From contig CAMEOC010000054.1 of assembly GCA_945929285.1 (NCBI GenBank), positions 1-7,079 on the forward strand: 7,079 bases of DNA, read 5' to 3'. This document shows, in pieces, positions 6,654 to 7,079 of the stretch. This DNA comes from an uncultured Mucispirillum sp. Lineage in GTDB: Bacteria; Chrysiogenota; Deferribacteres; Deferribacterales; Mucispirillaceae. Each line of letters opens with the position of its first letter. The first letter of the stretch is position 1. A program made the translations under genes and the position numbers. The notes under the pieces are model-generated. The model was not told the DNA's origin. It did no database searches and saw nothing but the letters and a program-made list of their open reading frames with translations.

Positions 6654-7079
6654 GAGGGTGTTCTTTTTCTTGTTATCTGGGCAGGCAGAAATACATTCGC
6701 CACAGTTATTACAGGCAGAAGATAAACTCTCTGTTTTTGGGTCTAGCATCATATGGCATACATGAACACATTTATTGCACCCTGAGCAGTCCCCTGCATA
6801 TTCTACATGCATAGAATATTTTGTCTGCATAAGGCTTAAGCATGTGCCAGTAGGGCATACATACCTGCACCATATTCTGTTGCCTGTGAAAAATTCAATA
6901 ATCACAAGTATAGGAAGCAGTATAAATTCTGCTGTAACATAAGCATATTTTATTAATAAAACACTTTGGGAGCTCATAATAGAAGGCGGCGATATAAGGT
7001 ATAAAAGTGGCACACCAATAATTCCTACAAATATAAGCCCAATAATCAACACCCCAAGCCTTGAAATATTTGCAGGAAT
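6636..7079 (-). CDS. NapH-like 4Fe-4S quinol-dehydrogenase membrane protein, 5' end off window
   Basis: Likely inner-membrane iron-sulfur protein passing electrons from quinol toward a periplasmic reductase, in the NapH/MauN-like group. The frame is open to the window edge: codons before the GTG at 7050-7052 read IPANISRLG and lead straight into VLIIGLIFVGIIGVPLLYLI, so that GTG is an internal Val and the N-terminus is missing. Visible parts in order: one membrane helix (VLIIGLIFVGIIGVPLLYL), a second (about AEFILLPILVIIEFF), the cytoplasmic motif CRYVCPTGTC, then two 4Fe-4S ferredoxin motifs, CSGCNKCVHVC and CNNCGECISACP, both C-x2-C-x2-C-x3-C, and a short basic tail NKKKNTLYFKSH. NapH usually has four helices, so two are probably off the window. 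Neighbouring nap genes would lie beyond 7079. Related membrane ferredoxins of other reductases share this layout, so I give no symbol. Confidence 0.8.
   Translation of the reverse strand: MPANISRLGVLIIGLIFVGIIGVPLLYLISPPSIMSSQSVLLIKYAYVTAEFILLPILVIIEFFTGNRIWCRYVCPTGTCLSLMQTKYSMHVEYAGDCSGCNKCVHVCHMMLDPKTESLSSACNNCGECISACPDNKKKNTLYFKSH

Noticed and set aside
7050..7052. GTG at 7050-7052 (minus strand) as the start of the NapH-like gene
   Set aside because: Upstream codons continue as IPANISRLG into the same helix, so it reads as an internal Val of a gene that runs off the window.

Overview
The window (about one third G+C by eye) looks like chromosome of a low-GC Gram-negative bacterium. The main evidence is a tripartite-type RND efflux pump (periplasmic adaptor plus inner-membrane pump), which needs an outer membrane. 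A NapH-like membrane iron-sulfur protein at the right edge suggests anaerobic or nitrate-type respiratory metabolism. A host-associated anaerobe such as a Mucispirillum-like Deferribacterota member would fit, but that placement is an inference from composition and gene content.

Layout, left to right. Bases 3-1031 (+) encode the rest of a membrane-fusion (adaptor) protein whose N-terminus lies off the window. One base later, 1033-4230 (+) encodes its RND permease partner; the two form an operon and would work with an outer-membrane channel that is not in the window. Next is a RimJ/RimL-like GNAT acetyltransferase (about 4234-4758, +). Its reading frame extends upstream of the first ATG and encodes the conserved first strand, but no normal start codon is available there. 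Bases 4745-4967 hold the remnant of a small signal-peptide-bearing protein broken by one base in an A6 run. A candidate promoter and a good ribosome binding site precede a PutP-type sodium/proline symporter (5109-6628, +). This gene is split into two frames by the equivalent of one missing base near 5477-5494. Converging on it, with only 7 bases between the stop codons, is a NapH-like 4Fe-4S membrane protein (6636-7079, -), cut by the right edge.

The efflux genes are intact and ordinary. The unusual part is 4231-5500, where three consecutive genes each carry a lesion: a lost start, a frameshift and another frameshift. This looks like local gene decay, a patch of sequence error, or (less likely) recoding. 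I do not see a new defence, mobile or RNA system. No CRISPR array, insertion sequence, tRNA or rRNA is visible.
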